In this document: piece by piece, positions 1 to 8,900 of the stretch
How positions within the stretch are numbered: the first letter of the stretch is position 1
How the letters are laid out: each line of letters begins with the position of its first letter
Origin: Gemmatimonadota bacterium
GTDB lineage: Bacteria > Gemmatimonadota > Gemmatimonadetes > Longimicrobiales > Gaopeijiaceae
Direction of reading: 5' to 3'
Length of the DNA stretch: 64,000 bases
Assembly: GCA_021295835.1 (NCBI GenBank)
Contig: JAGWBP010000007.1
Coordinates: 1-64,000 of the forward strand
Program-made: the position numbers and the translations under genes
Notes under the pieces: generated by a model
What the model was told of the DNA's origin: nothing
Seen by the model: the letters and a program-made list of their open reading frames with translations, nothing else
Database searches by the model: none

Positions 1-2403
1 CAGGGGACCGCCACCGTGACGGTCACAGCCACCGACCCGGGCGGCCTCTCGGCCGGGCAGAGCTTCGCGGTCACCGTGTCCGACCCGGTCCGCCAGATGC
101 TGGAGGCGTTCTACGACGCCGGCAACGGGGACGAGTGGAGCGTGACTACCTGCTGGAAGCGGTGCGACGATCTCGACGACTGGTATGGAGTCGCGTACCA
201 CGCACGGCGGTTCCAAGCCTTCCTGATGGACCGCAACAACGTCTCGGGCGCGGTCTTGCCGCTGCTTGGGGGAGCCACCGACCTTGTGGTCCTCTCCCTC
301 GTTGCCAACGACATCTCCGGAAGCATCCCCGCCGAGCTGGGCAACCTGACCAGGATGGCTAGGTTACGGTTGGCTCGCAACGACCTGAGCGGACCCCTAC
401 CACCGGAGCTAGGCAATCTCAAGTCCGTCGAGTCGGTGTGGCTCTCGGACAACAGGCTGTCTGGATCGATCCCGCCGGAGCTAGGCAATCTCAAGTCCGT
501 CGAGTCGGTGTGGCTCTCGGACAACAGGCTGTCGGGACCGATCCCACCCGAGCTCGGGGACCTCGCCAGAGTCGAGCGTCTCAGGCTGGACCGCAACAGC
601 CTGAGCGGCCCGATTCCGCCGGAGCTGGGGAAGCTGGACCGGCTCGACACGCTGAACCTGAGCGACAACAACCTGAGCGGCCCGATCCCGCCGGAGCTGG
701 GCGACATCGCCAGTCTCAGGGCCCTCAGGCTCCAGGACAACGACCTCTCGGGACCGCTCCCTGCGGAGCTAGGCCAGCTCGACGGACTGCGGGAGCTGCG
801 GCTCGAGAACAACTCCGAACTCTCTGGACCGGTGCCCCTCGATTTCACCGGGATGACCAGCCTGAACACCTTTCGGGCCGACGGCACCGACCTCTGCGCG
901 CCAACGGACGCCGACTTCCTCGAGTGGCTCCGAGGCGTAGCCGACCATAGGCTGGCGACTTGCGCGCCCGACCGCCTCGCCTACCTGGTCCAGCCCGTGC
1001 AGGACTGGGGCTTCCCCGTCTCGCTGATAGCCGACCGCGAGGCGCTGCTTCGCGTCTTCGTGCTCGCCACCGAAGCCAACAGCGAGGACATTCCCGAAGT
1101 CGTCGCCACCTTCTACGTCGACGACGAGGAGACCCACAAGGCGACGATCGCCTCCAAGTCCGGACCCATCCCGACGGAGCTCGACGAGGGCTCGCTCGCC
1201 AAGTCGTCGAACGCCGACATACCCGCGAGCGTGATAGAGCCGGGGCTCGAGGTGGTGATCGAGATCGACCCCGACGGGGAGCTCGACGACGAGCTGCTCG
1301 TGACGAGGCGCATCCCCAGCGAGGGCAGGATGTCCATCGGGGTCGACGAGCACTCCGACTTCGAGCTGACCGTGATCCCTTTCCTGTTCGAGGACGACCC
1401 CGACTCGTCGGTGATCGACATCGCCGACGACATGGAGGACGAAGAAGAGGACCACGAGTACCTTCAGGACACCTACGACCTGCTGCCGATGGCCACCTTG
1501 TCGGTCATCGCCCACGAACCCGTCGAGACCGACTCCGACAGCCCCTTCGACATCATCGCCGCAGTGATAGCGATGCGGAAGTCCGAGGACGGCGAAGGCC
1601 ACTGGACCGGGATGATCGCCGATTTCGAGGGCAACATCGGCGGCGTCGCCCAGCTTGCGGGATGGTCGAGCGCAGTCTTGCCCGACGCCTCGATCATCGC
1701 GCACGAGCTGGGCCACAACCTCAGCCTGCGGCACGCGCCGTGCGGCGGCGCCCCCGGCCCCGACCCGCTGTTTCCCGACGCCGACGGCCAGATCGGGAGC
1801 TACGGGTACGACCACCGCGACGAGGAAGTCGTCAAGCCCGACGCATACGACGTGATGGGTTACTGCAGCCACCGCGCCTACTGGATCAGCGAGTACCACG
1901 CCTCGAAGGCGGCGAGCTACAGACTTTCGCAGGCGTTCGAGCGGCGCATCAGGATCGACGGACCGGCGCTGCTCCTCTGGGGCGGCGTTAACGAGCAGGG
2001 CAAGCTGGTCCTGAAGCCCGCCTTCGTCGTGGACGCCGAGTCGGCGATCGTGCCGATGCCCGGCCCCTACTCGCTGACGGGCAGGGACGGCGACGGCAGA
2101 ACCCTGTTCTCGCTCTCGTTCGACATGGATAGGCTCTCCGACCTTGGCGACGCCAAGGCCTTCGCCCACCTGCTGCCCGTCGGGCCCGTCTGGCGGGGCG
2201 CACTCGCAAGCATCGAGCTTTCGGGGCCCGAGGGGGAAGTCACGGTCGACATGGAGACCGACGACCCGATGACGATCCTCCGCGATCCCGACTCGGGCCA
2301 GTTCCGGGCCTTCCTAAGCGGAGTGCGCCCCGATGGCTCCTTCGACCCCAACCTGACCGCGCTCCGGAGCCGGGGACTGCCGGTGGTGGCGGAGGGCCGC
2401 TGA
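1..2403 (+). CDS. LRR-containing metzincin-like secreted protease, 5' partial
   Basis: The reading frame is open from base 1, so the gene starts upstream. The first ~25 residues look like the end of an Ig/cadherin-like surface domain. About eight plant-type leucine-rich repeats (LxxNxLSGxIPxELGxL) follow at nt 270-870. The C-terminal half has a zinc site HELGHNLSLRH (nt 1702-1734), then HAPCGG, and a DVMGYC Met-turn at about nt 1849. This HExxHxxxxxH plus Met-turn layout is metzincin-like, although the Gly normally between the second and third His is Ser. Two paralogues of the protease half lie at 52762-56408. Probably an extracellular or surface protease; the substrate is unknown. The protease call rests on motifs only. 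Confidence 0.8.
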   Translation, partial: QGTATVTVTATDPGGLSAGQSFAVTVSDPVRQMLEAFYDAGNGDEWSVTTCWKRCDDLDDWYGVAYHARRFQAFLMDRNNVSGAVLPLLGGATDLVVLSLVANDISGSIPAELGNLTRMARLRLARNDLSGPLPPELGNLKSVESVWLSDNRLSGSIPPELGNLKSVESVWLSDNRLSGPIPPELGDLARVERLRLDRNSLSGPIPPELGKLDRLDTLNLSDNNLSGPIPPELGDIASLRALRLQDNDLSGPLPAELGQLDGLRELRLENNSELSGPVPLDFTGMTSLNTFRADGTDLCAPTDADFLEWLRGVADHRLATCAPDRLAYLVQPVQDWGFPVSLIADREALLRVFVLATEANSEDIPEVVATFYVDDEETHKATIASKSGPIPTELDEGSLAKSSNADIPASVIEPGLEVVIEIDPDGELDDELLVTRRIPSEGRMSIGVDEHSDFELTVIPFLFEDDPDSSVIDIADDMEDEEEDHEYLQDTYDLLPMATLSVIAHEPVETDSDSPFDIIAAVIAMRKSEDGEGHWTGMIADFEGNIGGVAQLAGWSSAVLPDASIIAHELGHNLSLRHAPCGGAPGPDPLFPDADGQIGSYGYDHRDEEVVKPDAYDVMGYCSHRAYWISEYHASKAASYRLSQAFERRIRIDGPALLLWGGVNEQGKLVLKPAFVVDAESAIVPMPGPYSLTGRDGDGRTLFSLSFDMDRLSDLGDAKAFAHLLPVGPVWRGALASIELSGPEGEVTVDMETDDPMTILRDPDSGQFRAFLSGVRPDGSFDPNLTALRSRGLPVVAEGR
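409..552 (+). repeat. 72-bp tandem duplication encoding one LRR unit
   Basis: Bases 409-480 are repeated at 481-552. The first ~53 bases are identical and the few differences lie at the 3' end. Each copy encodes exactly one 24-residue leucine-rich repeat, so the reading frame is kept. The neighbouring LRR units are much less alike at DNA level, so this looks like a recent unit duplication. Confidence 0.9.
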
Positions 2404-2447
2404 CGACCGGCCTGGGCTGGGGTGTGGGCTTGTTGTGCCTCTAATCC

Positions 2448-3440
2448 TCAGCTCACAGCAGGTCCGCAGAGCGGGGGGGCGCCCGGTCGGAACTCCGTGG
2501 CCCGGACGCGCACAACCCTGCGGGTGGCCGTCGAGAATACGCCGGTGCCGTCCCCGAAGACCGACGGGATGCGCACCTCGCCCGAGGGGTTGAAGTTGCC
2601 GCCCCGCTCCCAGTTCACCCAGTTGCGGTCGGCCGCAGCCATCGCCACCGTCGCGCCGACCCCGCCCGGCAGCCCCCGTCGAAGCTCACGGATGACGTCG
2701 CGCTCCTCGTCCGTTGCTGCGAAGAACTCGAATATCCCGAACTCCGAGGAGAATACCAGCGTCGAGTCCTCGGCGTCGATCGCGAAGCCCAGCAGGTAGA
2801 GCGTGTCGGGCGAATCGATATCGCGCTGGGCCATCGGAAGTCTGAGACCCTCGAGGCGGGCGTCGGCCAGGTACGACCACGCATTCTCGGCAAAGCGCCA
2901 TTGGAAGCGGTAGTTGGTGTCGGGATCGAGGCGGCACCTCCCATCCTCCTCGTCCAGCTCCACCAGGTCGAATGCGCCGGGCACCAAGCTGCTCCCCACC
3001 AATACGCGGCCGTCTGGGGCGGTGATCTCCAGCGAGAGCCGGTCTCCCGGATCGAATGGCGACAACGCGACGTTGGCGCGGTAGCAGACAGCGTTCGGAG
3101 CTAGCTCGCCAGGGATCGAGTCCCTGCCCTGCGGACTGGGAATCACGCACTCCTCGACGTCGCGCCTCTCCTCCAGCCGCACCGACCCCTTCGTGGGCTC
3201 GGAGATCACCACCGTGGAGCCCCGGAGCGTGGGCGTCTCCTCGCGCTGGAAGGTGCGGTGCAGCAGAGCCCCCGCTTCGAAGGAGGTGCCGTTCCCGTTC
3301 CACTCGTGGGTGAGTAGCACCTGCACCTCGGCGATGATCACGTCCTCGGGATCGGCGATCCGGACATCGAGCAGGGCGCATCCCGCGAGCGCTGCCGCGC
3401 CCAGCGCGCCTGCCCGCCTGGCAATAGGCCGGGGGTTCAT
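2448..3440 (-). CDS. DUF4249-like outer-membrane lipoprotein
   Basis: This 330-residue protein has a lipoprotein signal peptide with an LAGC lipobox (Cys21). The C-terminal pattern (W..GGNFNPSGEVRIPSVFGDG..GVFST) resembles the DUF4249 family, whose genes usually sit beside TonB-dependent receptors in Bacteroidota-like genomes. Its ATG shares one base with the TGA of the upstream receptor (TGATG), so the two are translationally coupled. It probably acts with the receptor at the outer membrane, on an unknown ligand. The family call is by pattern and gene context. Confidence 0.7.
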   Translation of the reverse strand: MNPRPIARRAGALGAAALAGCALLDVRIADPEDVIIAEVQVLLTHEWNGNGTSFEAGALLHRTFQREETPTLRGSTVVISEPTKGSVRLEERRDVEECVIPSPQGRDSIPGELAPNAVCYRANVALSPFDPGDRLSLEITAPDGRVLVGSSLVPGAFDLVELDEEDGRCRLDPDTNYRFQWRFAENAWSYLADARLEGLRLPMAQRDIDSPDTLYLLGFAIDAEDSTLVFSSEFGIFEFFAATDEERDVIRELRRGLPGGVGATVAMAAADRNWVNWERGGNFNPSGEVRIPSVFGDGTGVFSTATRRVVRVRATEFRPGAPPLCGPAVS

Positions 3441-5767
3441 CAGAAGGAAACCTCCAGTCCGATCGTAGGCAGCAGGGGAATCATCGACACGCCGGTGCGC
3501 GTCGGAGGATCGGCCCCGTAGTCGAAGAAGTAGAAGAGGACATTCTTCCGGTTGTAGAGATTCACGACGCTCAGGTAGGGCACCATGCTCCCCCAGCTCC
3601 TCTCGAGCCGCTTTCGGAGCGAAATGTCGAGGCGGTGGCGGACCGGGTAGCGGGCGCTGTTGCGATCCCCCAGCGCCACCGCAGTGGCATTGTCGTAGTA
3701 GACCCGCCCCTCGACCGCCCGCTGCCGGTACATGTCGAACTGCCCCAGCACCGGGGTGTACGGCGTGCCGGTCCCGAAGTTGGCGCGGAGCCCGGCCTCG
3801 AGCCCCCACCAGGTCAGCGAACGGCTGAGCACCAGGTCGATGTCGACGCGACGGTCGAAGACTGGCGGGTAGGTGATCGAGGGCGGTGGATCGACCCCGG
3901 AGAGCAAGTCGGGAAAGGTGCGCTCGGTCCTGAGGAACGATGCGGAGATCCACCCGGTGGTGGTGCCCGCGTCGCGCCGAACCATGAGGTCGAGGCCGTA
4001 CGACCAGCCGTCCCCCCTGAGAACGTCGTCCAGATCATCGCCGGGATCGTCGGCCGGATTGATCGTGATCACCCCGTCGTAGGTGCGGTAGTACCCCTCG
4101 AGCGAGGCGAACCAGTCGTTGTTGCCGAAGAACCCCTCGACCGCCATCTGCACCTGGTCCGAGACGATCCTGGGGGCCAGCTCTCCAGCCAGCACCCAGA
4201 TGTCTATCCCAAGCGGAAATTCCTCGTCGCGCAGCGAGTGCAGAAACTGGGAGTAGCGCCCCCCCGCCAGTCGTACGGCCGCAGTCCGGTCCCCGAAGAA
4301 CCGCTTGACCGCGAAGCGCGGAGCGACCGTCGTCACGCTCTCGCCGGGGTCCGGCTCCCAGTGGTCGAGCCTAAGCCCCGTCTCGATCAGCCAGCTCCGC
4401 CCCGAGTCCCAGCCGACCTGGCTGTAGGCGGACAACCCCAACCCCTCGCCGCGGCTCTCGCCAAAGGTTGTGCCGCTGGCCTTGAGACCGTAGTCGTAGC
4501 CTAGGTCCTTGGCGGAAACCCCAGACTTCCACCGAAGCTGCGCGGTCGGCCGCAGCTCGAAGTTGGCGGTTGCGCCCGCCTCCTGCACACGCGTGCGGAA
4601 GCGCGCCTCCACCTCCGTGAGCTCGAAGTCGGACGAAAAGCGCGAGAAATGCGTCGCGACGTCCATCGAGCTGCCTCCGCGCATCGGATGCGCCCACGAG
4701 AGGCCGACCGCATCATTGCCCCACGACCACCGGAGCGGCAACGGGTTGTCGCCCACGTCGGAGATGTCGAGGACATCGCGCCCGCTGTACCCGGTGACCC
4801 GGATGCGGCTTCCGCCGGGTGTCCACCCCTCGAAGACACCCTGCATGTCGGTCAGGTAGTAGGGGAAGGAGGTCCACGGCCTGACGAGGACATCGAAGTA
4901 GGAGCGCCGCCCGGACACGCGCCAGCGGGAGTGCGCAAGCCCGAGCTTGCCATCGAGGCCCGCAGGGAGCGATCCGTCCACCGCCGCACGCGACGCCAGG
5001 AGGCTGACGCCCGCGTCAACAGAGGGCTCGCCGTCGCCCGGGTCGGTCTCGACGACCAGTACCGACGACACGCGCCCGCCGTACTCAGCCGGGAAGCCGC
5101 CCGCCCGTAGCTCCGCCCGCTCCACCATGTCGGCGTTGAAGACCGAGAAGAGGCCGCCCAGGTGGAAGGGGTTGTAGATCGGCACATTGTCCAGGAGGAT
5201 GAGGTTCTGATCCGCCGACCCTCCACGCACATTGAAGGCGGCCGAGAAGTCCGAGACGGTGCCTACGCCCGGCAGCACCTCGATCGACCGGATCGGGTCG
5301 GTCTCGACGAGTCCGGGAATTGACTTCATCGCCTCCCGCTCGATCTCCTGCACGGTGATCCCGGCCGACTCGACGAAGCGCTCCAGGGCGCGGCTGCGCG
5401 CCGCCTCGACCCTTAGCACACCCAGCTCGACGGCCCGCGTAGCGAGCACCAGCTCGAGCTGGACGACCGCATCGTCCACCCGCACCTCGACGCGTCGGGG
5501 CTCAAAGCCGATCTTGGTTGCCGTCAACTCGTAGACGCCAGGCACCACCTCGCCCAGCTCGAAGAATCCAAGCCGGTCGGTTTGGGCCAAGCGCACCCGC
5601 GACGAGTCGGCCAGCGCCTGCAACCGCACCCCGGCACCCGCGAGGATCTGCCCTTCGGCCGACCGGACCCGCCCAGCTACCGCACCCTCCTGCGCTGCGG
5701 CGCCCAGAGGCGCGACCAGTGCGCAGAAGGCCCCCAGGACGGCGGCCCGAGAGAGACGGTAGCTCAC
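3440..5767 (-). CDS. TonB-dependent receptor with carboxypeptidase-like regulatory domain
   Basis: This 775-residue outer-membrane receptor has a signal peptide ending near GAAAQ, a carboxypeptidase-regulatory-like beta-sandwich at about 30-105, a plug domain at about 125-225 (including FNVRGGSADQNLILLDNVP and the EYGGRVSSVL segment), and then a beta-barrel rich in aromatic strand ends. I chose the GTG at 5767 because it overlaps the preceding TGA as GTGA and starts directly on the signal peptide. It ends by overlapping the DUF4249-like lipoprotein gene. It likely imports a substrate using TonB energy; the substrate cannot be read from the sequence. Confidence 0.9.
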   Translation of the reverse strand: MSYRLSRAAVLGAFCALVAPLGAAAQEGAVAGRVRSAEGQILAGAGVRLQALADSSRVRLAQTDRLGFFELGEVVPGVYELTATKIGFEPRRVEVRVDDAVVQLELVLATRAVELGVLRVEAARSRALERFVESAGITVQEIEREAMKSIPGLVETDPIRSIEVLPGVGTVSDFSAAFNVRGGSADQNLILLDNVPIYNPFHLGGLFSVFNADMVERAELRAGGFPAEYGGRVSSVLVVETDPGDGEPSVDAGVSLLASRAAVDGSLPAGLDGKLGLAHSRWRVSGRRSYFDVLVRPWTSFPYYLTDMQGVFEGWTPGGSRIRVTGYSGRDVLDISDVGDNPLPLRWSWGNDAVGLSWAHPMRGGSSMDVATHFSRFSSDFELTEVEARFRTRVQEAGATANFELRPTAQLRWKSGVSAKDLGYDYGLKASGTTFGESRGEGLGLSAYSQVGWDSGRSWLIETGLRLDHWEPDPGESVTTVAPRFAVKRFFGDRTAAVRLAGGRYSQFLHSLRDEEFPLGIDIWVLAGELAPRIVSDQVQMAVEGFFGNNDWFASLEGYYRTYDGVITINPADDPGDDLDDVLRGDGWSYGLDLMVRRDAGTTTGWISASFLRTERTFPDLLSGVDPPPSITYPPVFDRRVDIDLVLSRSLTWWGLEAGLRANFGTGTPYTPVLGQFDMYRQRAVEGRVYYDNATAVALGDRNSARYPVRHRLDISLRKRLERSWGSMVPYLSVVNLYNRKNVLFYFFDYGADPPTRTGVSMIPLLPTIGLEVSF

Positions 5768-6168
5768 TTCTCCGCGCACACTCCGAGGCGCAGCGGCGGC
5801 TCGACCGACCATTGGAAGCGGAAGCGGTTCTCGCCCCCCACGACGACCGCCTCGCGACGCTCGCGCGTCTTGGGCCAGTCGTCGCGCTCGTTCCGAACGA
5901 CGAGCAGCTGCCCTGGCTCGAGCGCCGCAACCCGCCGCTCGATCGCCTCGTCCATCCTGGCCAGGAGATCGCGTTCGGCGTGCCGCTGAACGTCGCCCCC
6001 CGCCTCGGCGACCACCTCGTGATCGGCGACACTCGCGTACTTCGCCTCGAGGTCAGATGCGGAGATCGAGAGGGCGCGGTCGCGCTGAAAGCCTATCTCC
6101 GTAAGGGCGGAGGGGTTGAAGTTGGTGCGCACGCTGTGGTACCAGCGGCCGTACCTCCTGAGGATCAT
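5764..6168 (-). CDS. hypothetical protein, first gene of the TonB-receptor operon
   Basis: This 134-residue protein was not recognised. It has no signal peptide or membrane segment and is rich in charged residues. Its TGA overlaps the GTG of the TonB receptor (GTGA), which supports translation of this frame and places it first in a three-gene coupled operon. The N-terminus is Arg/Tyr rich and the middle may be helical. It could equally be the remnant of a longer gene, since the upstream 111 bp hold nothing clear. Confidence 0.5.
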   Translation of the reverse strand: MILRRYGRWYHSVRTNFNPSALTEIGFQRDRALSISASDLEAKYASVADHEVVAEAGGDVQRHAERDLLARMDEAIERRVAALEPGQLLVVRNERDDWPKTRERREAVVVGGENRFRFQWSVEPPLRLGVCAEK

Positions 6169-6279
6169 CCCAGTGCCCCCCCTTTGGGTTGCGGAGATCG
6201 CGAAACCAGCTGAGTCAACCGACGCCCCGCGCCGCCGTTTGAGGGAAAGAAAGTACCCCGCAGTTGCCCTACCGATCCA

Positions 6280-8034
6280 TCACCGAAGCGGATCGACGAC
6301 ATGGCGCACCTGCCGGGAGTAGCGCACCACACCTCCGACGACCGTGAGATCCACGCGCGCCTCGGCCAGGTCGGCGTCGGGCACGGTCAGGATGTCGCGG
6401 TCGAGCACCACCACGTCGCCCACCTTGCCCACCTCGAGCGACCCCTTGTACTCCTCCTCGAAAGCCGCGTACGCATTGCTCAGGGTGTAGCTCCGAAGCG
6501 CCTCCTCGCGCGTCATGCGCTGCTCGGGGTGGAAGACCGAGCCAGCGGCCGTCTGGCGCGTGACCGAAGCGCGGAAGCTCGCGAGCGGGTCGATGTCCTC
6601 GACCGGCGTGTCGGTGCCGTTGCCAACCACGACCCCGGCGTCCAGGAGGGTCCTCCACAGGTACGTCCGCTCGGCGGCCCTCTCGTCGCCTATCCGGAGG
6701 GGCACCCAGGGGGCGTCGGAGGTGGCGTGGATGCCCTGCACCGACGCGATGACCCCGAGCTCGGCGAAGCGCGCGATGTCGCTTGGGTGGACATGCTGAG
6801 CATGCTCGATCCGCCAGCGGAGGTCCCTTCCGGCATCGGCCGAGTCAAATACCGCCTCGTATATGTCGAGAACCTCGCGGTTGGCTCGGTCCCCGATCGC
6901 GTGCGTGCTGAGCTGAAAGCCGTGCCTGATCGCGAGGTGTGCCGTCGCGGAGATATCCTCGACGCTCTCGAGCACGAGGCCGGTCGAGCTCGGCAAGTCG
7001 GCGTATGGCTCCAGGAGCCACGCTCCGTGCGACCCCAGTGCACCGTCGATCTGCCGCTTGATAGACCGCACGACCAGGTAGTCGTCCCCCTCCGACGGCA
7101 TATAGTACTCGGCGAGTCGTCGCTCCAGCTCCTCGTTCTGGCTCCGCGCCATCACGTAGAGGCGGATCTGTAGCGCATCCTCGTCCTCGAGCCGCCTGAG
7201 GCGGTCGATCGTGGCGAAGGACGCGCCAGCGTCGTGGAAGGATGTCACTCCCTTCGAGAGCGCCTCCTCGGTGGCCAGCGCCACCTCCCGCCGGAAGCGC
7301 GCCTCGGTCTCCTCGGGCGAGAGGTCGGCAAGCGAGCGCTCATAGGCTGCCGCCACTGGTCGCTGCGCCGTCTCGCGGAGCAGCCCCGTCAGATTGCCCT
7401 CGGCGTCGCGCTGCAGCTCCCCGCCAGGGGGCGGCTCCGATCCCCTTTCGTAGCCAGCGGCCTCAAGGGCGGCCGCGTTTGCGAAGGCGGCGTGCCCCGA
7501 GGCGTGGACGAGGAGGACCGGGTTGGCGGGCGAGACGGCCGATAGCGAGGCGTGGGTTGGGTGGCCCGCCACCGCCGGGTCGGGCGGCTCGTCCCACTTC
7601 TCCTGGTGCCAGCCCCGCCCGCGAATCCACTTGCCGGGATCGGCATCGGCGACGGCATCGGCGACCATGGAGACGATCCCCTGCCAGCTCGTAGCCGCGT
7701 TCAGGTCGAGTATCGTCTTGCCGGCGCCCAGACCCAGGAGGTGACCGTGCCCCTCGATGAAGCCGGGCACCGCAAGGCGCCCGTCGAGCTCGATCACCTC
7801 GGTATCGGGGCCGATGTACGATGCAATCTCCCCGTCGTCCCCGGTGGCCACGACCCAACCGTCGTCGATCGCCAGAGCCTCGACGAGCGAATTCGCCGAG
7901 TCGACCGTGGCGACCACGCCGCCGCGCATCACCAGGTCGGCGACGACGGGCCCGTCGTCGCCGCAGCCAACCGCCGTCAGGAGCGCAGCGGTCCAGAGCG
8001 GATGCAGCTCGGCTCGGCGCCCAGCGCGGCTCAC
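6280..8034 (-). CDS. YtcJ-like amidohydrolase, predicted lipoprotein
   Basis: This 584-residue member of the amidohydrolase_3 (YtcJ/NfdA-like) family has the usual composite-domain start (VMRGGVVATVD), the metal-binding PGFIEGHGHLLG strand, later His residues in STHAIGDRAN and EHAQHVHP, and a terminal Asp in VGNGTDTPVED. A short N-terminal signal with a lipobox-like AVGC suggests membrane anchoring. The GTG at 8034 overlaps the stop of the upstream ABC permease as GTGA, so it is co-translated with an exporter. It probably hydrolyses an amide or cyclic amide outside the cytoplasm; the substrate is unknown. Confidence 0.85.
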   Translation of the reverse strand: MSRAGRRAELHPLWTAALLTAVGCGDDGPVVADLVMRGGVVATVDSANSLVEALAIDDGWVVATGDDGEIASYIGPDTEVIELDGRLAVPGFIEGHGHLLGLGAGKTILDLNAATSWQGIVSMVADAVADADPGKWIRGRGWHQEKWDEPPDPAVAGHPTHASLSAVSPANPVLLVHASGHAAFANAAALEAAGYERGSEPPPGGELQRDAEGNLTGLLRETAQRPVAAAYERSLADLSPEETEARFRREVALATEEALSKGVTSFHDAGASFATIDRLRRLEDEDALQIRLYVMARSQNEELERRLAEYYMPSEGDDYLVVRSIKRQIDGALGSHGAWLLEPYADLPSSTGLVLESVEDISATAHLAIRHGFQLSTHAIGDRANREVLDIYEAVFDSADAGRDLRWRIEHAQHVHPSDIARFAELGVIASVQGIHATSDAPWVPLRIGDERAAERTYLWRTLLDAGVVVGNGTDTPVEDIDPLASFRASVTRQTAAGSVFHPEQRMTREEALRSYTLSNAYAAFEEEYKGSLEVGKVGDVVVLDRDILTVPDADLAEARVDLTVVGGVVRYSRQVRHVVDPLR

Positions 8035-8900
8035 AGGTCCCGGTAGCGCATCGTCGCATAGCCCGCGGCGAAGAGCACCATCGCGTAGAGATGCACCGCG
8101 ATCAGGAGGCCCTTCACGGCGGTAGCGTCGGGCGGACTCATGCCGACGATCTCCATCATCTCGCGAAGCCCGGAGAGCGCCTCCGGGTAGTGGGCCATGC
8201 GATTCCCGAGCGTCATGGCCAGCTCGACGGGCAGGTAGGAGAGCACCACGTCGAGCAGCTCGCTCCTGCCGCCGAGGATCGCGGCCGCGATCGGCTCTGC
8301 GACGGCGTAGCCGATGAAGGCGACCATGGCGGGAGCGCCGGCGCGGAAGGTGCACGCCAGCCAGAGGGCGGCCGCGCCAGCCATCAGCGAGGCCGCCGTG
8401 TAGCTGGCGAGGAACTGCACGTCGCCCGCGCCAAGGGCGGCTGACTCCCACTCTACGGAGCCGACGGCCGCTCCGACAAGGCCCACCACCAACGCCAGAA
8501 CCACCGACAGCGCCGACAACGCCAGGATCATCATGCACTTTGCCGCGTAGAAGCGCTCCACGCCGAGCCCGTCTATCACGCTCTGGCGCGCCGTCCGCCA
8601 GGTGAACTCCGGGGCGACGAGCGCGATTACGACGAGGCCCAGGAAGGCCGGGCCGACCGTGGCCGGGATCGCCAACGTCGCGGGCCAGACACCGGGGGGC
8701 GCAAGCAGGAAGGCCATCTCGCCACCCGCCGCAGTAGAGGCGGTCGCGAACTTCATCGTCGCCAGGAGTGCGAAGAGCACCACTGCAACCCAGAAGATCC
8801 GTCGCTTCAGCAACTTCAGGAGCTCGATGCGCACCAGCACCCCGACGCTGCCCGCCAATCGGGCAGTCCGCGCCCCTTGGGCCAGGGCGGACCCGCTCAT
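8031..8900 (-). CDS. ABC-2 type transporter permease
   Basis: This 289-residue integral membrane protein has about six hydrophobic segments in the ABC-2 arrangement, preceded by a cytoplasmic N-terminus that runs into LVRIELLKLLKRR, typical of this class. The ATG at 8900 overlaps the stop of the ATPase gene (ATGA), and its own stop overlaps the amidohydrolase start (GTGA). It would form the membrane half of the exporter with the adjacent ATPase. The cargo is unknown, and the third gene hints that it may relate to the amidohydrolase substrate. Confidence 0.88.
   Translation of the reverse strand: MSGSALAQGARTARLAGSVGVLVRIELLKLLKRRIFWVAVVLFALLATMKFATASTAAGGEMAFLLAPPGVWPATLAIPATVGPAFLGLVVIALVAPEFTWRTARQSVIDGLGVERFYAAKCMMILALSALSVVLALVVGLVGAAVGSVEWESAALGAGDVQFLASYTAASLMAGAAALWLACTFRAGAPAMVAFIGYAVAEPIAAAILGGRSELLDVVLSYLPVELAMTLGNRMAHYPEALSGLREMMEIVGMSPPDATAVKGLLIAVHLYAMVLFAAGYATMRYRDL

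Noticed and set aside
769..2169. Long antisense reading frame across the first protease gene
   Set aside because: It has Arg/Gly/His-rich composition typical of antisense frames in GC-rich DNA, and the plus frame has clear domains.
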